Of a DNA stretch of 64,000 bases, positions 56,254 through 64,000 are shown piece after piece. The notes below the pieces were generated by a model. The model did not search any database. It had not been told where the DNA came from and worked only from the letters and a program-made list of their open reading frames with translations. Each line of letters begins with the position of its first letter. The first letter of the stretch is position 1. The position numbers and the translations under genes were made by a program. The stretch covers positions 1-64,000 of the forward strand of contig NZ_FMZQ01000018.1 in assembly GCF_900102635.1 (NCBI RefSeq). The letters are read 5' to 3'. This stretch comes from Ectopseudomonas chengduensis (GTDB lineage Bacteria; Pseudomonadota; Gammaproteobacteria; Pseudomonadales; Pseudomonadaceae).

Positions 56254-57606
56254 TTACAGGCGGCTGAGGTCGTTGACCAGGGCAAGCAACATGACCCCGA
56301 TGACCAGACTGATGCCGATCTGCATCCCCCAACCCTGAACCCGCTCAGACAAGGGGCGACCACGCACCCACTCGACCAGGTAAAACAGCAGATGCCCACC
56401 ATCCAGTACGGGAATGGGCAGCAGATTGAGAACCCCCAAGCTAATACTCAGATATGCAAGGAATTTCAGGAAATCCCCCAGCCCTGACTCAGCTGAAGCG
56501 CCCGCCACTTTAGCAATGGTTATCGGCCCACTCAAGTTTTTTACCGAGAGCTCACCGAACAGCATTTTCTTCAGTGAATCGAGGGTCAGCAGGCTCATGG
56601 ACCAGGTTTGACGCATGCCTTCGACAACGCCATCGAGCGGACCGTAGCGCACCTCGCGGAGCATCTCCGGCGGCCATTCGACGCCCTGCACACCGGCGCC
56701 CAGGTAGCCGCTGCGGGCCTCTCCTTCACCGCGCGACGCCAGGGTCAGCTGCACATCCTGCGCTTGCCCGGCGCGTTCGAAGCGCAGCGTGACCGCCTCG
56801 CCCGGCAATGCCCGGACGCGATCGACCAGATCCTGCCAGTCGGCCAGGGGCTCGCCATCGAGCGCCAGCAACCTGTCCCCTGCCTGCAGCCCTGCGGCGT
56901 GGGCAGGCCCCTTGGAATCAACTTCAGCCAGAACCGGCTCCAGCACCGGACGCCATGGACGAATGCCCAGCGAACCAATCGGGTCCGGCTCGTCGACGCC
57001 ACGCAGCCAGTTGTCCAACTGCACCTGTTTTGGCGTTTCAACGGTGGAGCCAGGCTCCAGCACGCGCAGATCGAGCGTACCGCTCTCGCCCAGACGCCTT
57101 ACCAGCTGCAGATTGACCGCCGCCCAACCACTGGTAGCCTCGCCGTTGACCGCAACGATCTCCTGCCCCGCACGCAATCCGGCCACTTGCGCCAGACTGT
57201 CCGGCTGCACCGCGCCGATAACCGGGCGCACCTGCTGACTGCCGAGCATGGCGACGAACCAGAAGAACAGCAGCGCCAGCAAGAAATTGGCCAGCGGGCC
57301 CGCAGCCACGATGGCGATGCGCTGGCGCACGCTCTTGCGATTGAAGGACTGCTCGACGAGCTCGGGGGGCACATCGCCCTCGCGCTCATCGAGCATCTTG
57401 ACGTAGCCACCCAGAGGAATGGCTGCAACCACGAATTCGGTGCCCTGGCGGTCATGCCAGCGCAGCAGCGGTGTGCCGAAGCCAACGGAGAAGCGCAGCA
57501 CCTTGACGCCGCAGCGCCGGGCCACCCAGAAGTGCCCGTACTCGTGAAAGGTCACCAGGACACCCAGTGCGATCAGGGTGCCAACCAGCATGTACAACCC
57601 ACTCAT
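56254..57606 (-). CDS. rseP: Site-2 protease RseP, 450 aa
   Basis: Inner-membrane zinc protease that releases the envelope-stress sigma factor (AlgU in Pseudomonas) by cutting MucA-type anti-sigma factors. The zinc motif H21-E-Y-G-H25 is in the first helix; two PDZ domains follow (about 110-310), then the motif LLPIPVLDGGHLLFYLVE (LDG) and a last helix. P. aeruginosa calls it MucP. It lies between dxr and bamA. Confidence 0.95.
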   Translation of the reverse strand: MSGLYMLVGTLIALGVLVTFHEYGHFWVARRCGVKVLRFSVGFGTPLLRWHDRQGTEFVVAAIPLGGYVKMLDEREGDVPPELVEQSFNRKSVRQRIAIVAAGPLANFLLALLFFWFVAMLGSQQVRPVIGAVQPDSLAQVAGLRAGQEIVAVNGEATSGWAAVNLQLVRRLGESGTLDLRVLEPGSTVETPKQVQLDNWLRGVDEPDPIGSLGIRPWRPVLEPVLAEVDSKGPAHAAGLQAGDRLLALDGEPLADWQDLVDRVRALPGEAVTLRFERAGQAQDVQLTLASRGEGEARSGYLGAGVQGVEWPPEMLREVRYGPLDGVVEGMRQTWSMSLLTLDSLKKMLFGELSVKNLSGPITIAKVAGASAESGLGDFLKFLAYLSISLGVLNLLPIPVLDGGHLLFYLVEWVRGRPLSERVQGWGMQIGISLVIGVMLLALVNDLSRL

Positions 57607-57669
57607 TTCACTTCTCCAGCTCTACGAGCCGCTCAAGTTCCAGCACACACCAGACCAATACGGGCGCCA

Positions 57670-58854
57670 TCAACGGCCAGCGAGCCACTGCCCAGCCAGC
57701 TCACGCGCACGGGCATCGGCCGCGAATACCGCGTCGAGCGCTTCGACAGCCTGCACCGGCTGGGCGTTCAACACGGACTCAATCATACGCGCGATATCAA
57801 CGAAACGGATGCGCCGCTGCAGGAAAGCCTCGACCGCGACTTCATTGGCGGCGTTGAGCATCGCCGGTGCACTGCCACCAGCCTGCGCCGCCTCCCGCGC
57901 CAGACGCAGACAGGGAAAACGCTGCTCGTCGGGGCGTTCGAAATCCAGGCGACCGACGGCAAACAGATCCAGAGGCGATACGCCCGAGTCGATACGCTCC
58001 GGCCAGGCCAACGCATGAGCGATGGGCGTGCGCATATCCGGATTACCCAGCTGCGCCAGCACCGAACCGTCGATGTAATCGACCAGCGAATGAATCACGC
58101 TCTGTCGATGGATGACCACTTCGATCTGCTCCGGGCGGGCATCGAACAACCAGCAGGCCTCGATCGACTCGAGCCCCTTGTTCATCATGCTGGCCGAGTC
58201 TACGGAAATCTTGCGCCCCATCGACCAGTTCGGATGAGCACAGGCCTGCTCCGGCGTGACGCATTCCAGGTCGGCCAACGGTGTTTCGCGAAAAGGCCCG
58301 CCAGAAGCCGTCAGCAGTACGCGACGCACACCGACGGTCTGCAGCCCCCGCGAATAGTCACCGGGCAGACACTGGAAAATGGCGTTGTGCTCGCTGTCGA
58401 TAGGCAACAGCACCGCCCCGCTCTGCTTGACCGCCTGCATGAACAAGGCACCGGACATTACCAGCGCCTCCTTGTTCGCCAGCAACACCTTCTTGCCAGC
58501 CTGCACGGCCGCCAAGGTCGGCTTGAGGCCCGCTGCGCCAACAATGGCCGCCATTACGCAATCGACGGCGGCGTCGGCAGAGACGGCGCACAGACCTGCT
58601 TCGCCGACCAGCACCTCGGTCGCCAGCCCGGCGGCGCGCAGATTGTTCTGCAGCTCGAGCGCTGAAGCGTCATCAGGCACCACGGCGTAGCGCGGCCGAT
58701 GCTGCACGCACAGCACCTGCAACTCTGCCAGGCGCGAAAAGCCCGTCAGCGCGAAGACGCTGTAGCGCTCAGGGTGACGCGCGATCACATCCAGCGTACT
58801 GAGCCCGATGGAACCGGTCGCCCCCAGCACGGTGACCTGCTGCACTGTGCTCAC
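57670..58854 (-). CDS. dxr: 1-deoxy-D-xylulose 5-phosphate reductoisomerase, 394 aa
   Basis: Second step of the MEP isoprenoid pathway; NADPH-dependent. The nucleotide-binding motif VTVLGATGSIGLSTLDVI opens the protein; active-site blocks include LLANKEALVMSG, LPIDSEHNAIFQ, ASGGPFRE and HPNWSMGRKISVDSA. The start is GTG at 58854, overlapping the cdsA stop as GTGA. A frame running far upstream (to 59148) lies antisense-like inside cdsA and is rejected. Confidence 0.95.
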   Translation of the reverse strand: MSTVQQVTVLGATGSIGLSTLDVIARHPERYSVFALTGFSRLAELQVLCVQHRPRYAVVPDDASALELQNNLRAAGLATEVLVGEAGLCAVSADAAVDCVMAAIVGAAGLKPTLAAVQAGKKVLLANKEALVMSGALFMQAVKQSGAVLLPIDSEHNAIFQCLPGDYSRGLQTVGVRRVLLTASGGPFRETPLADLECVTPEQACAHPNWSMGRKISVDSASMMNKGLESIEACWLFDARPEQIEVVIHRQSVIHSLVDYIDGSVLAQLGNPDMRTPIAHALAWPERIDSGVSPLDLFAVGRLDFERPDEQRFPCLRLAREAAQAGGSAPAMLNAANEVAVEAFLQRRIRFVDIARMIESVLNAQPVQAVEALDAVFAADARARELAGQWLAGR

Positions 58855-59666
58855 AGCGCGCCCCAACCAGCGAGCCAGAGCAGTGCAGCGAACAGCGGGA
58901 TGGCTGCGGTCAGACTGTCGATGCGATCCAGCACTCCGCCATGCCCCGGCAGCAGATTGCTGCTGTCCTTGATCCCGGACTGACGTTTGAACATGCTTTC
59001 GGTCAGGTCGCCAACCACGGAAATCAGTACCACCACAGCGGCACCCGCCAGCGCCAGCAGCAGCCCACCAGCGGACCAGCCTTGCTGCAGCCCGACCAGC
59101 AGGGTGATCAGCAGGCTGGCTGCAAGACCGCCGTAAAGCCCTTCCCAACTCTTGCCCGGGCTGACCTTGGGCGCCAGCTTGCGCTTACCAAAGGTCTTGC
59201 CGGAAAAATAGGCGCCGATATCCGCCCCCCAGACCAGCACCATCACCGCGATGATCAGCGCATTGGCCTGCGGCCACTGCTTGAGCAGGATCAGCCCTTG
59301 CCAGGCCGGCAGCAGAATCAGCAACCCAATCAGCAAACGCCCCGGCACACCGCCCCAGAGACGACTGCTATCGGGATAGGTCATTACCAGAAAGGTCGCG
59401 ACCAACCACCACAGCACAGCCACCACCAGCAGCAGCGGGGCAACGACCGGCACCATGTACAGCAAGCCGAGTAACACGGCCACTGCAGCCGCATAGGCCA
59501 CACGCAGCGGCTGCGCCTCGAACCCTGCCAGACGGGCCCATTCCCAGGCCCCCAGCGTGACCACCGCACCGATGAACAGGGCAAAGGCACCGCCATCGAG
59601 CAGAAAAAAACCGCCCAGGGCGATGGGCAACAGCACCAGCGCCGTGATGATTCGTTGTTTGAGCAT
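58851..59666 (-). CDS. cdsA: Phosphatidate cytidylyltransferase CdsA, 271 aa
   Basis: Makes CDP-diacylglycerol for all membrane phospholipids. About eight helices; the family signature is SVVGDLTESMFKRQSGIKDS followed by LLPGHGGVLDRIDS. Integral to the inner membrane. Its ends overlap dxr by 4 bases and uppS by 1, so uppS-cdsA-dxr are coupled. Confidence 0.95.
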   Translation of the reverse strand: MLKQRIITALVLLPIALGGFFLLDGGAFALFIGAVVTLGAWEWARLAGFEAQPLRVAYAAAVAVLLGLLYMVPVVAPLLLVVAVLWWLVATFLVMTYPDSSRLWGGVPGRLLIGLLILLPAWQGLILLKQWPQANALIIAVMVLVWGADIGAYFSGKTFGKRKLAPKVSPGKSWEGLYGGLAASLLITLLVGLQQGWSAGGLLLALAGAAVVVLISVVGDLTESMFKRQSGIKDSSNLLPGHGGVLDRIDSLTAAIPLFAALLWLAGWGAL

Positions 59667-60412
59667 TAGGAGCGCGCCTCAGCTTCCACCTGCTCGCTGG
59701 TCTTGCCGAAGCGACGCTGGCGGGTAGCGAAATCGGCCAGCGCCTTGCGCATGGCCTCGTGCTTGAAGTCCGGCCAATAGAGGTCGGAGAAGTACAGTTC
59801 GCTGTAAGCCAACTGCCACAGGAGGAAGTTACTGATGCGGCGCTCGCCACCCGTACGGATGCACAGGTCGGGTAAAGGCAGGTCACCGGTAGCCAGACAA
59901 CCCTGAAGCAATTGCGGGGTAATGTCTTCGGGCTGCAAATGACCTGCTTGCACCTCACGCGCCAGACGCTGAGCGGCCTGGGCGATATCCCACTGACCAC
60001 CGTAGTTGGCCGCGATCTGCAAGGTGAAACGCCGGTTGCCGGCAGTCAGTTGCTCGGCTTCGCGCATGGCTGCCTGCAACTCGGGATGAAAACGCGAGCG
60101 ATCACCGATGATGCGCAGGCTGATGTCGTTATCCAGCAGACGCTTGGCCTCACGACGCAGCGCCCCCAGGAACAACTCCATCAGCGCACCGACCTCTTCG
60201 GCCGGACGCTGCCAGTTCTCGCTGGAAAAGGCGAACAGGGTGAGAACCTCGACGCCCGACTCGGCACAGACCTCGATCACCGCGCGAACCGCATCGACCC
60301 CGGCCTTGTGCCCAGCCACACCTGGCAACAGGCGCTTCTTCGCCCAACGGTTGTTGCCATCCATGATGATGGCGACATGCCGCGGCACCGCCCCCTGCTT
60401 GTTTTTGTCCAT
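59666..60412 (-). CDS. uppS: Isoprenyl (undecaprenyl) diphosphate synthase, cis type, 248 aa
   Basis: Elongates farnesyl diphosphate to undecaprenyl diphosphate, the lipid carrier for peptidoglycan and O-antigen. The signature HVAIIMDGNNRWAK has the catalytic D18; GHKAGVDAVR, FAFSSENWQRP and DLCIRTGGERRISNFLLWQ are also present. It follows frr by 17 bases. Together with popT in this window it serves the same lipid carrier. Confidence 0.96.
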   Translation of the reverse strand: MDKNKQGAVPRHVAIIMDGNNRWAKKRLLPGVAGHKAGVDAVRAVIEVCAESGVEVLTLFAFSSENWQRPAEEVGALMELFLGALRREAKRLLDNDISLRIIGDRSRFHPELQAAMREAEQLTAGNRRFTLQIAANYGGQWDIAQAAQRLAREVQAGHLQPEDITPQLLQGCLATGDLPLPDLCIRTGGERRISNFLLWQLAYSELYFSDLYWPDFKHEAMRKALADFATRQRRFGKTSEQVEAEARS

Positions 60413-60429
60413 TTATGGGCGCCCAGCCG

Positions 60430-60987
60430 TCAGACGGCCATCAGGTCCGCTTCTTTGACCTCGAGCGCCTTGTCGACATCACCGATGAACTTGTCAGTGA
60501 TCTTCTGCAGCTCGTCAGCGGCGCGACGCTCTTCGTCCTCGCTGATTTCCTTGGCCTTGGACAGCTTCTTCAGCTCGGCCAGGGCATCACGACGCACGTT
60601 GCGCACGGCGACCTTGGCATCTTCGGCAACGCCACGCGCCTGCTTGGTATAGCCCTTGCGGGTTTCCTCGGTCAGCGCCGGCATCGGCACACGGATGGTG
60701 GTACCAGCGCTGCTCGGGTTCAGGCCCAGGTCGGAGGTCATGATGGCCTTCTCGATGGCAGCACTGAGGGTCTTGTCATGCGCGACGATCTTCAGGGTGC
60801 GCGCGTCCTCGACGGAGATCGCAGCAACCTGGTTCAGCGGCATGTCGCTACCCCAGGCCGGCACCTTGACGCTGTCGAGAATGCTCGGATGGGCACGACC
60901 GGTTCGAATGGAGGCCAGGTTACGACCCAGCGATTCCAGGGACTTGCTCATGCGCTCCTGAGCGTCTTTCTTGATGTCGTTGATCAT
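60430..60987 (-). CDS. frr: Ribosome recycling factor, 185 aa
   Basis: Splits ribosomes after termination together with EF-G. The all-family length of 185 residues and motifs RTGRAHPSILDSVKV, VRNVRRDALAELKKL and SEDEERRAADELQKITD are present. Its start overlaps the pyrH stop by 4 bases, giving pyrH-frr coupling. Confidence 0.97.
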   Translation of the reverse strand: MINDIKKDAQERMSKSLESLGRNLASIRTGRAHPSILDSVKVPAWGSDMPLNQVAAISVEDARTLKIVAHDKTLSAAIEKAIMTSDLGLNPSSAGTTIRVPMPALTEETRKGYTKQARGVAEDAKVAVRNVRRDALAELKKLSKAKEISEDEERRAADELQKITDKFIGDVDKALEVKEADLMAV

Positions 60988-61727
60988 TGTGCATCCTCCT
61001 CGATCAGAGTTCCTTCGGCGCCACCCACTACAACGTTCAGCAGTGCGCCGGGCTTGTTCATGTTGAAAACCCGCAGCGGCATGTTGTGATCACGGCACAG
61101 GCAGATGGCGGTCAGATCCATCACGCCCAGCTTGCGATCGAGCACCTCGTCATAGGTCAGGCGCTCGAACTTCTCGGCATGCGGGTCTTTGAACGGGTCG
61201 GCAGTGTACACGCCATCGACCTTGGTCGCCTTCAGTACCACGTCCGCATCGATTTCGATGGCGCGCAGGCAGGCAGCCGAATCGGTGGTAAAGAAGGGGT
61301 TGCCGGTGCCAGCAGCGAAAATCACCACCTCACCGGTCTTCAGGTGGCGCATGGCCTTGCGGCGGTCATAGTGATCGGTCACGCCGACCATGGAAATCGC
61401 CGACATGACGATGGCCGGGATATTCGAGCGCTCCAGCGCATCACGCATGGCCAGGGCGTTCATCACAGTGGCCAGCATGCCCATGTGGTCGCCAGTGACG
61501 CGATCCATGCCAGCAGCGGACAGCGCCGCGCCACGGAACAGGTTGCCACCACCGATCACCAGGCCGACCTGCACACCGATACCGACCAGTTGGCCGACTT
61601 CCAGCGCCATGCGATCGAGCACCTTGGGATCGATGCCGAAATCTTCCGAGCCCATCAGGGCCTCGCCGCTAAGTTTGAGCAGAATGCGTTTGTAGCGAGG
61701 TTGGCGACCAGTTGTCTGCTGAGCCAT
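60984..61727 (-). CDS. pyrH: UMP kinase PyrH, 247 aa
   Basis: Phosphorylates UMP to UDP, allosterically tuned by UTP and GTP. Amino-acid-kinase fold with KRILLKLSGEALMG, the glycine loop LVIGGGNLFRG and FAAGTGNPFFTTDSAA. The start at 61727 (MAQQTTGRQ) has GGAGAG about 8 bases upstream and gives the usual length; the frame is open to 61784. Confidence 0.96.
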   Translation of the reverse strand: MAQQTTGRQPRYKRILLKLSGEALMGSEDFGIDPKVLDRMALEVGQLVGIGVQVGLVIGGGNLFRGAALSAAGMDRVTGDHMGMLATVMNALAMRDALERSNIPAIVMSAISMVGVTDHYDRRKAMRHLKTGEVVIFAAGTGNPFFTTDSAACLRAIEIDADVVLKATKVDGVYTADPFKDPHAEKFERLTYDEVLDRKLGVMDLTAICLCRDHNMPLRVFNMNKPGALLNVVVGGAEGTLIEEDAQ

Positions 61728-61854
61728 TGCAAGTCTCTCCTGCGGCGATATGAAATTCTTGAGCAACGCGCTCGGGCGCTGCAATTATCCGGCACTTCGA
61801 ACGTGCCGGCGACCTCAGGTTGCAAGGCCGTTAGTACATTTGTTGCCCCTTATT

Positions 61855-61890
61855 CGGCAAAGAGGCTGCACGCGCAAGCGGGCAGCCTCT
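61855..61890 (-). terminator. tsf-pyrH intergenic terminator/attenuator
   Basis: A 9-bp stem, AGAGGCTGC (61861-61869) / GCAGCCTCT (61882-61890), with a GC-rich loop; on the minus strand it is followed by TTTGCC. It lies 26 bases past the tsf stop and probably separates rpsB-tsf from pyrH, with some readthrough. Confidence 0.75.
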
Positions 61891-61915
61891 CTGGGACAAC
61901 TGGCCGAACCGCCGA

Positions 61916-62779
61916 TTACTGCTTGCTGGCAGCAACCTGAGCGGCAACTTCGGCAGCGAAGTCGGTCTCGGCCTTCTCGATACCCTCGCCCACTTCGTAA
62001 CGAACGAAGGAAACGATTTCGGCACCGGCTTTCTTCACCAGGTCACCGACCTTGACTTCCGGATCCATGATGAAGGCTTGCTCGACCAGGCTGGCTTCGG
62101 CCAGGAACTTGGTGATACGGCCTTTGATCATGTTCTCGACGATGTTTTCCGGCTTGCCAGCAATCTTCTCGGCGTTCAGCTGCAGGAAGATTTCCTTTTC
62201 CTTGGCAACCAGCTCTTCGGAGACCTGGTCCGGCGAAACAACGGCCGGGTTGGAGGCAGCAACGTGCATGGCAACGTGCTTGGCCAGCTCGTCGTTGCCG
62301 CCTTTCAGGACAACCAGAACACCAATGCGGTGGCCGTGCAGGTAGGCACCAACGGTTTCGCCAGAAACAGCGGTCAGGCGACGGATGTTGACGTTCTCGC
62401 CGCACTTGGCAACCAGGGCTTCACGAGCGGATTCGCGCGAGGCGATCAGCGGAGCGGCTTCGGTCAGGTTCTTCTCGAAGGCTTCGTCGATGCTTTCTTT
62501 GACGAAGGCTTTGAAGTCGTCCTGCAGAGCCAGGAAGTCGGTCTGCGAGTTGACTTCGATGATCAGGCCACGACCGCCTTCGACACGAACAGCGATGGAG
62601 CCTTCAGCGGCAATGTTGCCAGCCTTCTTGGCAGCCTTGATGGCGCCGGAAGCACGCATGTCATCAATAGCTTTCTCGATGTCGCCAGCAGCGGCAACCA
62701 GGGCCTTCTTGCACTCCATCATGCCTTGGCCAGTACGCTCGCGCAGTTCTTTAACCAGGGCTGCAGTAATTTCTGCCAT
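61916..62779 (-). CDS. tsf: Elongation factor Ts, 287 aa
   Basis: Exchanges GDP for GTP on EF-Tu. The N-terminal UBA-like domain (ALVKELRERTGQGMMECKKAL) leads to the EF-Tu contact region (VEGGRGLIIEVNSQTDF) and two core subdomains. Length is close to the 280-290 of relatives. It is the second gene of the rpsB-tsf operon, with a hairpin in the gap. Confidence 0.97.
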   Translation of the reverse strand: MAEITAALVKELRERTGQGMMECKKALVAAAGDIEKAIDDMRASGAIKAAKKAGNIAAEGSIAVRVEGGRGLIIEVNSQTDFLALQDDFKAFVKESIDEAFEKNLTEAAPLIASRESAREALVAKCGENVNIRRLTAVSGETVGAYLHGHRIGVLVVLKGGNDELAKHVAMHVAASNPAVVSPDQVSEELVAKEKEIFLQLNAEKIAGKPENIVENMIKGRITKFLAEASLVEQAFIMDPEVKVGDLVKKAGAEIVSFVRYEVGEGIEKAETDFAAEVAAQVAASKQ

Positions 62780-62845
62780 CTTGAAAATCCTCTCGGTAGG
62801 TCTTCAACCATTCACCCGCGTGGCGGGCGATCAAATCTGTGAGTG

Positions 62846-62870
62846 GCAAAAAGGGGGCTTAGCCCCCTTC
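62846..62870 (-). terminator. rpsB-tsf intergenic hairpin (attenuator)
   Basis: AAGGGGG-CTTAG-CCCCCTT, on the minus strand followed by TTTTTGCC. It looks like an intrinsic terminator, placed between rpsB and tsf, where partial termination adjusts the S2 to EF-Ts ratio in other bacteria. Confidence 0.75.
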
Positions 62871-62908
62871 TTGCACAGCGCGTAACGCTAGATGCTTTGC
62901 GTTACCGC

Positions 62909-63652
62909 TTAGCCTTCGGCGCTCTCGGCAGCCGCGGCTTCTTCGACGAACTCTTCAGTGCCGCCGCCAGCATTGCTGCGACCACGGATCACGGCGTCGG
63001 CCATGGCACCCATGTACAGCTGGATGGCGCGGATGGCGTCGTCGTTACCCGGGATGATGTAGTCAACGCCTTCCGGGCTGCTGTTGGTATCGACGATGCC
63101 GATAACCGGGATGCCCAGCTTGTTGGCTTCGGTGATAGCAATGCGCTCGTGGTCAACGTCGATCACGAACAGAGCGTCCGGCAGACCGCCCATGTCCTTG
63201 ATACCACCCAGGCTGCGATCCAGTTTTTCCAGATCACGGGTACGCATCAGGGCTTCTTTCTTGGTCAGTTTGGCGAAAGTACCGTCCTGGGACTGAACTT
63301 CCAGCTCACGCAGACGCTTGATCGAGGCGCGGATGGTTTTGTAGTTGGTCAGCATGCCGCCCAACCAGCGGTGATCGACGAACGGCGAGCCACAACGAGC
63401 AGCTTCTTCGCGAACGATCTTGCCAGCGGAACGCTTGGTGCCGACGAACAGGATCTTGTTCTTGCCAGCAGCCAGCTTCTCAACGAAAGCCTGAGCTTCG
63501 TTGAACATCGGCAGGGTTTTTTCGAGGTTGATGATGTGGATCTTGTTACGCGCGCCGAAAATGTACTTACCCATTTTCGGGTTCCAGTAACGGGTCTGGT
63601 GGCCGAAGTGCACACCGGCCTTCAGCATATCGCGCATGTTGACTTGGGACAT
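62909..63652 (-). CDS. rpsB: 30S ribosomal protein S2, 247 aa
   Basis: Small-subunit protein needed for binding of S1. The family is clear from MRDMLKAGVHFGHQTRYWNP, FVGTKRSAGKIV, GGMLTNYKTIR and DVDHERIAITEA. An AAGGA lies about 7 bases before the ATG. The leader is long (about 130 bases) and contains a hairpin. Confidence 0.98.
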   Translation of the reverse strand: MSQVNMRDMLKAGVHFGHQTRYWNPKMGKYIFGARNKIHIINLEKTLPMFNEAQAFVEKLAAGKNKILFVGTKRSAGKIVREEAARCGSPFVDHRWLGGMLTNYKTIRASIKRLRELEVQSQDGTFAKLTKKEALMRTRDLEKLDRSLGGIKDMGGLPDALFVIDVDHERIAITEANKLGIPVIGIVDTNSSPEGVDYIIPGNDDAIRAIQLYMGAMADAVIRGRSNAGGGTEEFVEEAAAAESAEG

Positions 63653-63803
63653 GATAATTCCTTGATAAGTCGGGTTAGGCCTCCACGCATCCCAGCTTCC
63701 AACCCTCGAACTTGTCGAAAGGCACCCAGGAAACCGTGTCGATACGTGTGTGGGTTTGAGCTTTCGGGCTTAGTGCCCGTAAAGCGGCGCGTTTTATACC
63801 ACA
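63653..63803 (-). promoter_or_regulatory. rpsB promoter and structured leader
   Basis: On the minus strand an extended -10 TGG-TATAAA (63801-63793) lies about 140 bases before rpsB. The predicted leader carries the hairpin CGGGC-ACTAA-GCCCG (63765-63779). S2 autoregulates rpsB-tsf through the leader in E. coli; the same is inferred here. Confidence 0.5.
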
Positions 63804-63871
63804 CAAAGCCGGCTCAGGCTACAAAAGCTGGCAAACAACGCAGTAACGCCCTGCAGCGGTTGCAGTGCCCT

Positions 63872-63901
63872 TTGGGGCTGGCACGGCGAAGCTGCTAATA
63901 T
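63872..63901 (+). promoter_or_regulatory. Probable sigma-70 promoter of map
   Basis: TTGGGG (63872-63877), an 18-base spacer and TAATAT (63896-63901), 33 bases before the map start. Confidence 0.5.
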
Positions 63902-63934
63902 ATCGCCCTTTCCGTTCGTGCCCGAGAGTTTCAT

Positions 63935-64000
63935 ATGACCGTCACCATCAAATCCGCCGAAGAAATCGAGAAAATGCGCGTGGCCGGCCGCCTGGCCGCC
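63935..64000 (+). CDS. map: Methionine aminopeptidase type I, first 22 codons (cut by window end)
   Basis: The visible N-terminus MTVTIKSAEEIEKMRVAGRL is the typical opening of bacterial MetAP type I, which removes initiator methionine. It is divergent from rpsB, the conserved map/rpsB arrangement. The remainder lies outside the window. Confidence 0.9.
   Translation, partial: MTVTIKSAEEIEKMRVAGRLAA

Noticed and set aside
58855..59148. Dxr start far upstream
   Set aside because: The region codes for CdsA in another frame, and the Dxr family begins at the GTG at 58854 with a GTGA overlap.

Overview
The window is chromosomal DNA of a high-G+C gammaproteobacterium, almost certainly Pseudomonas sensu lato. 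This follows from gene order: recX-recA-pncC, mutS, fdxA, rsmZ, rpoS-nlpD, pcm-surE-truD-ispF, ispD-ftsB-eno-kdsA-pyrG-tilS-accA-dnaE-rnhB-lpxB-lpxA-fabZ-lpxD-skp-bamA-rseP-dxr-cdsA-uppS-frr-pyrH-tsf-rpsB, map. A perfect GacA box and a Gac/Rsm small RNA, and dispersed Pseudomonas-type palindromes, agree. Assignment to the P. mendocina/P. oleovorans group is only an impression. I see no rRNA, tRNA, insertion sequence, prophage or CRISPR array.

1-13.5 kb is the most accessory part. It holds a solitary ammonium transporter, a three-gene set of small membrane proteins (DUF883, DUF1469, a YqjK-like protein), an EAL protein with a YkuI-type C-terminal domain, a periplasmic di-heme-type cytochrome facing a SCO1 protein and a Tat-exported multicopper oxidase, then dgt, a short FUSC-like membrane protein and a Cache-HAMP-GAF-HD-GYP protein.

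13.5-24.5 kb carries yggL, dacB, rlmKL, rmf with an unusually structured leader, pyrD, a DUF2835 gene, a conserved gene of unknown function, recX-recA behind a LexA box, pncC and a soluble PAS-PAS chemoreceptor. 24.6-34 kb is the mutS-fdxA-rsmZ-rpoS-nlpD stress and regulation region followed by popT (DUF368), pcm, surE, truD and ispF. 34-38 kb holds the formaldehyde detoxification pair fghA-adhC with a divergent LysR regulator and a small HPF/RaiA-like gene.

37.8-63.7 kb is a nearly continuous minus-strand block of essential genes for isoprenoid precursors, cell division, glycolysis, KDO and lipid A, CTP, fatty acids, replication, outer-membrane assembly and translation. The window ends in the first 22 codons of map on the plus strand.

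A recurring theme is stationary-phase and ribosome control: RpoS, RsmZ, Rmf, an HPF-like protein, YggL and a YqjD-like protein. Most of the window is well-known housekeeping DNA. The least explained parts are the multicopper oxidase/SCO/cytochrome set, the long insertion inside the HD-GYP domain, the folded rmf leader, and the palindrome between adhC and its regulator.
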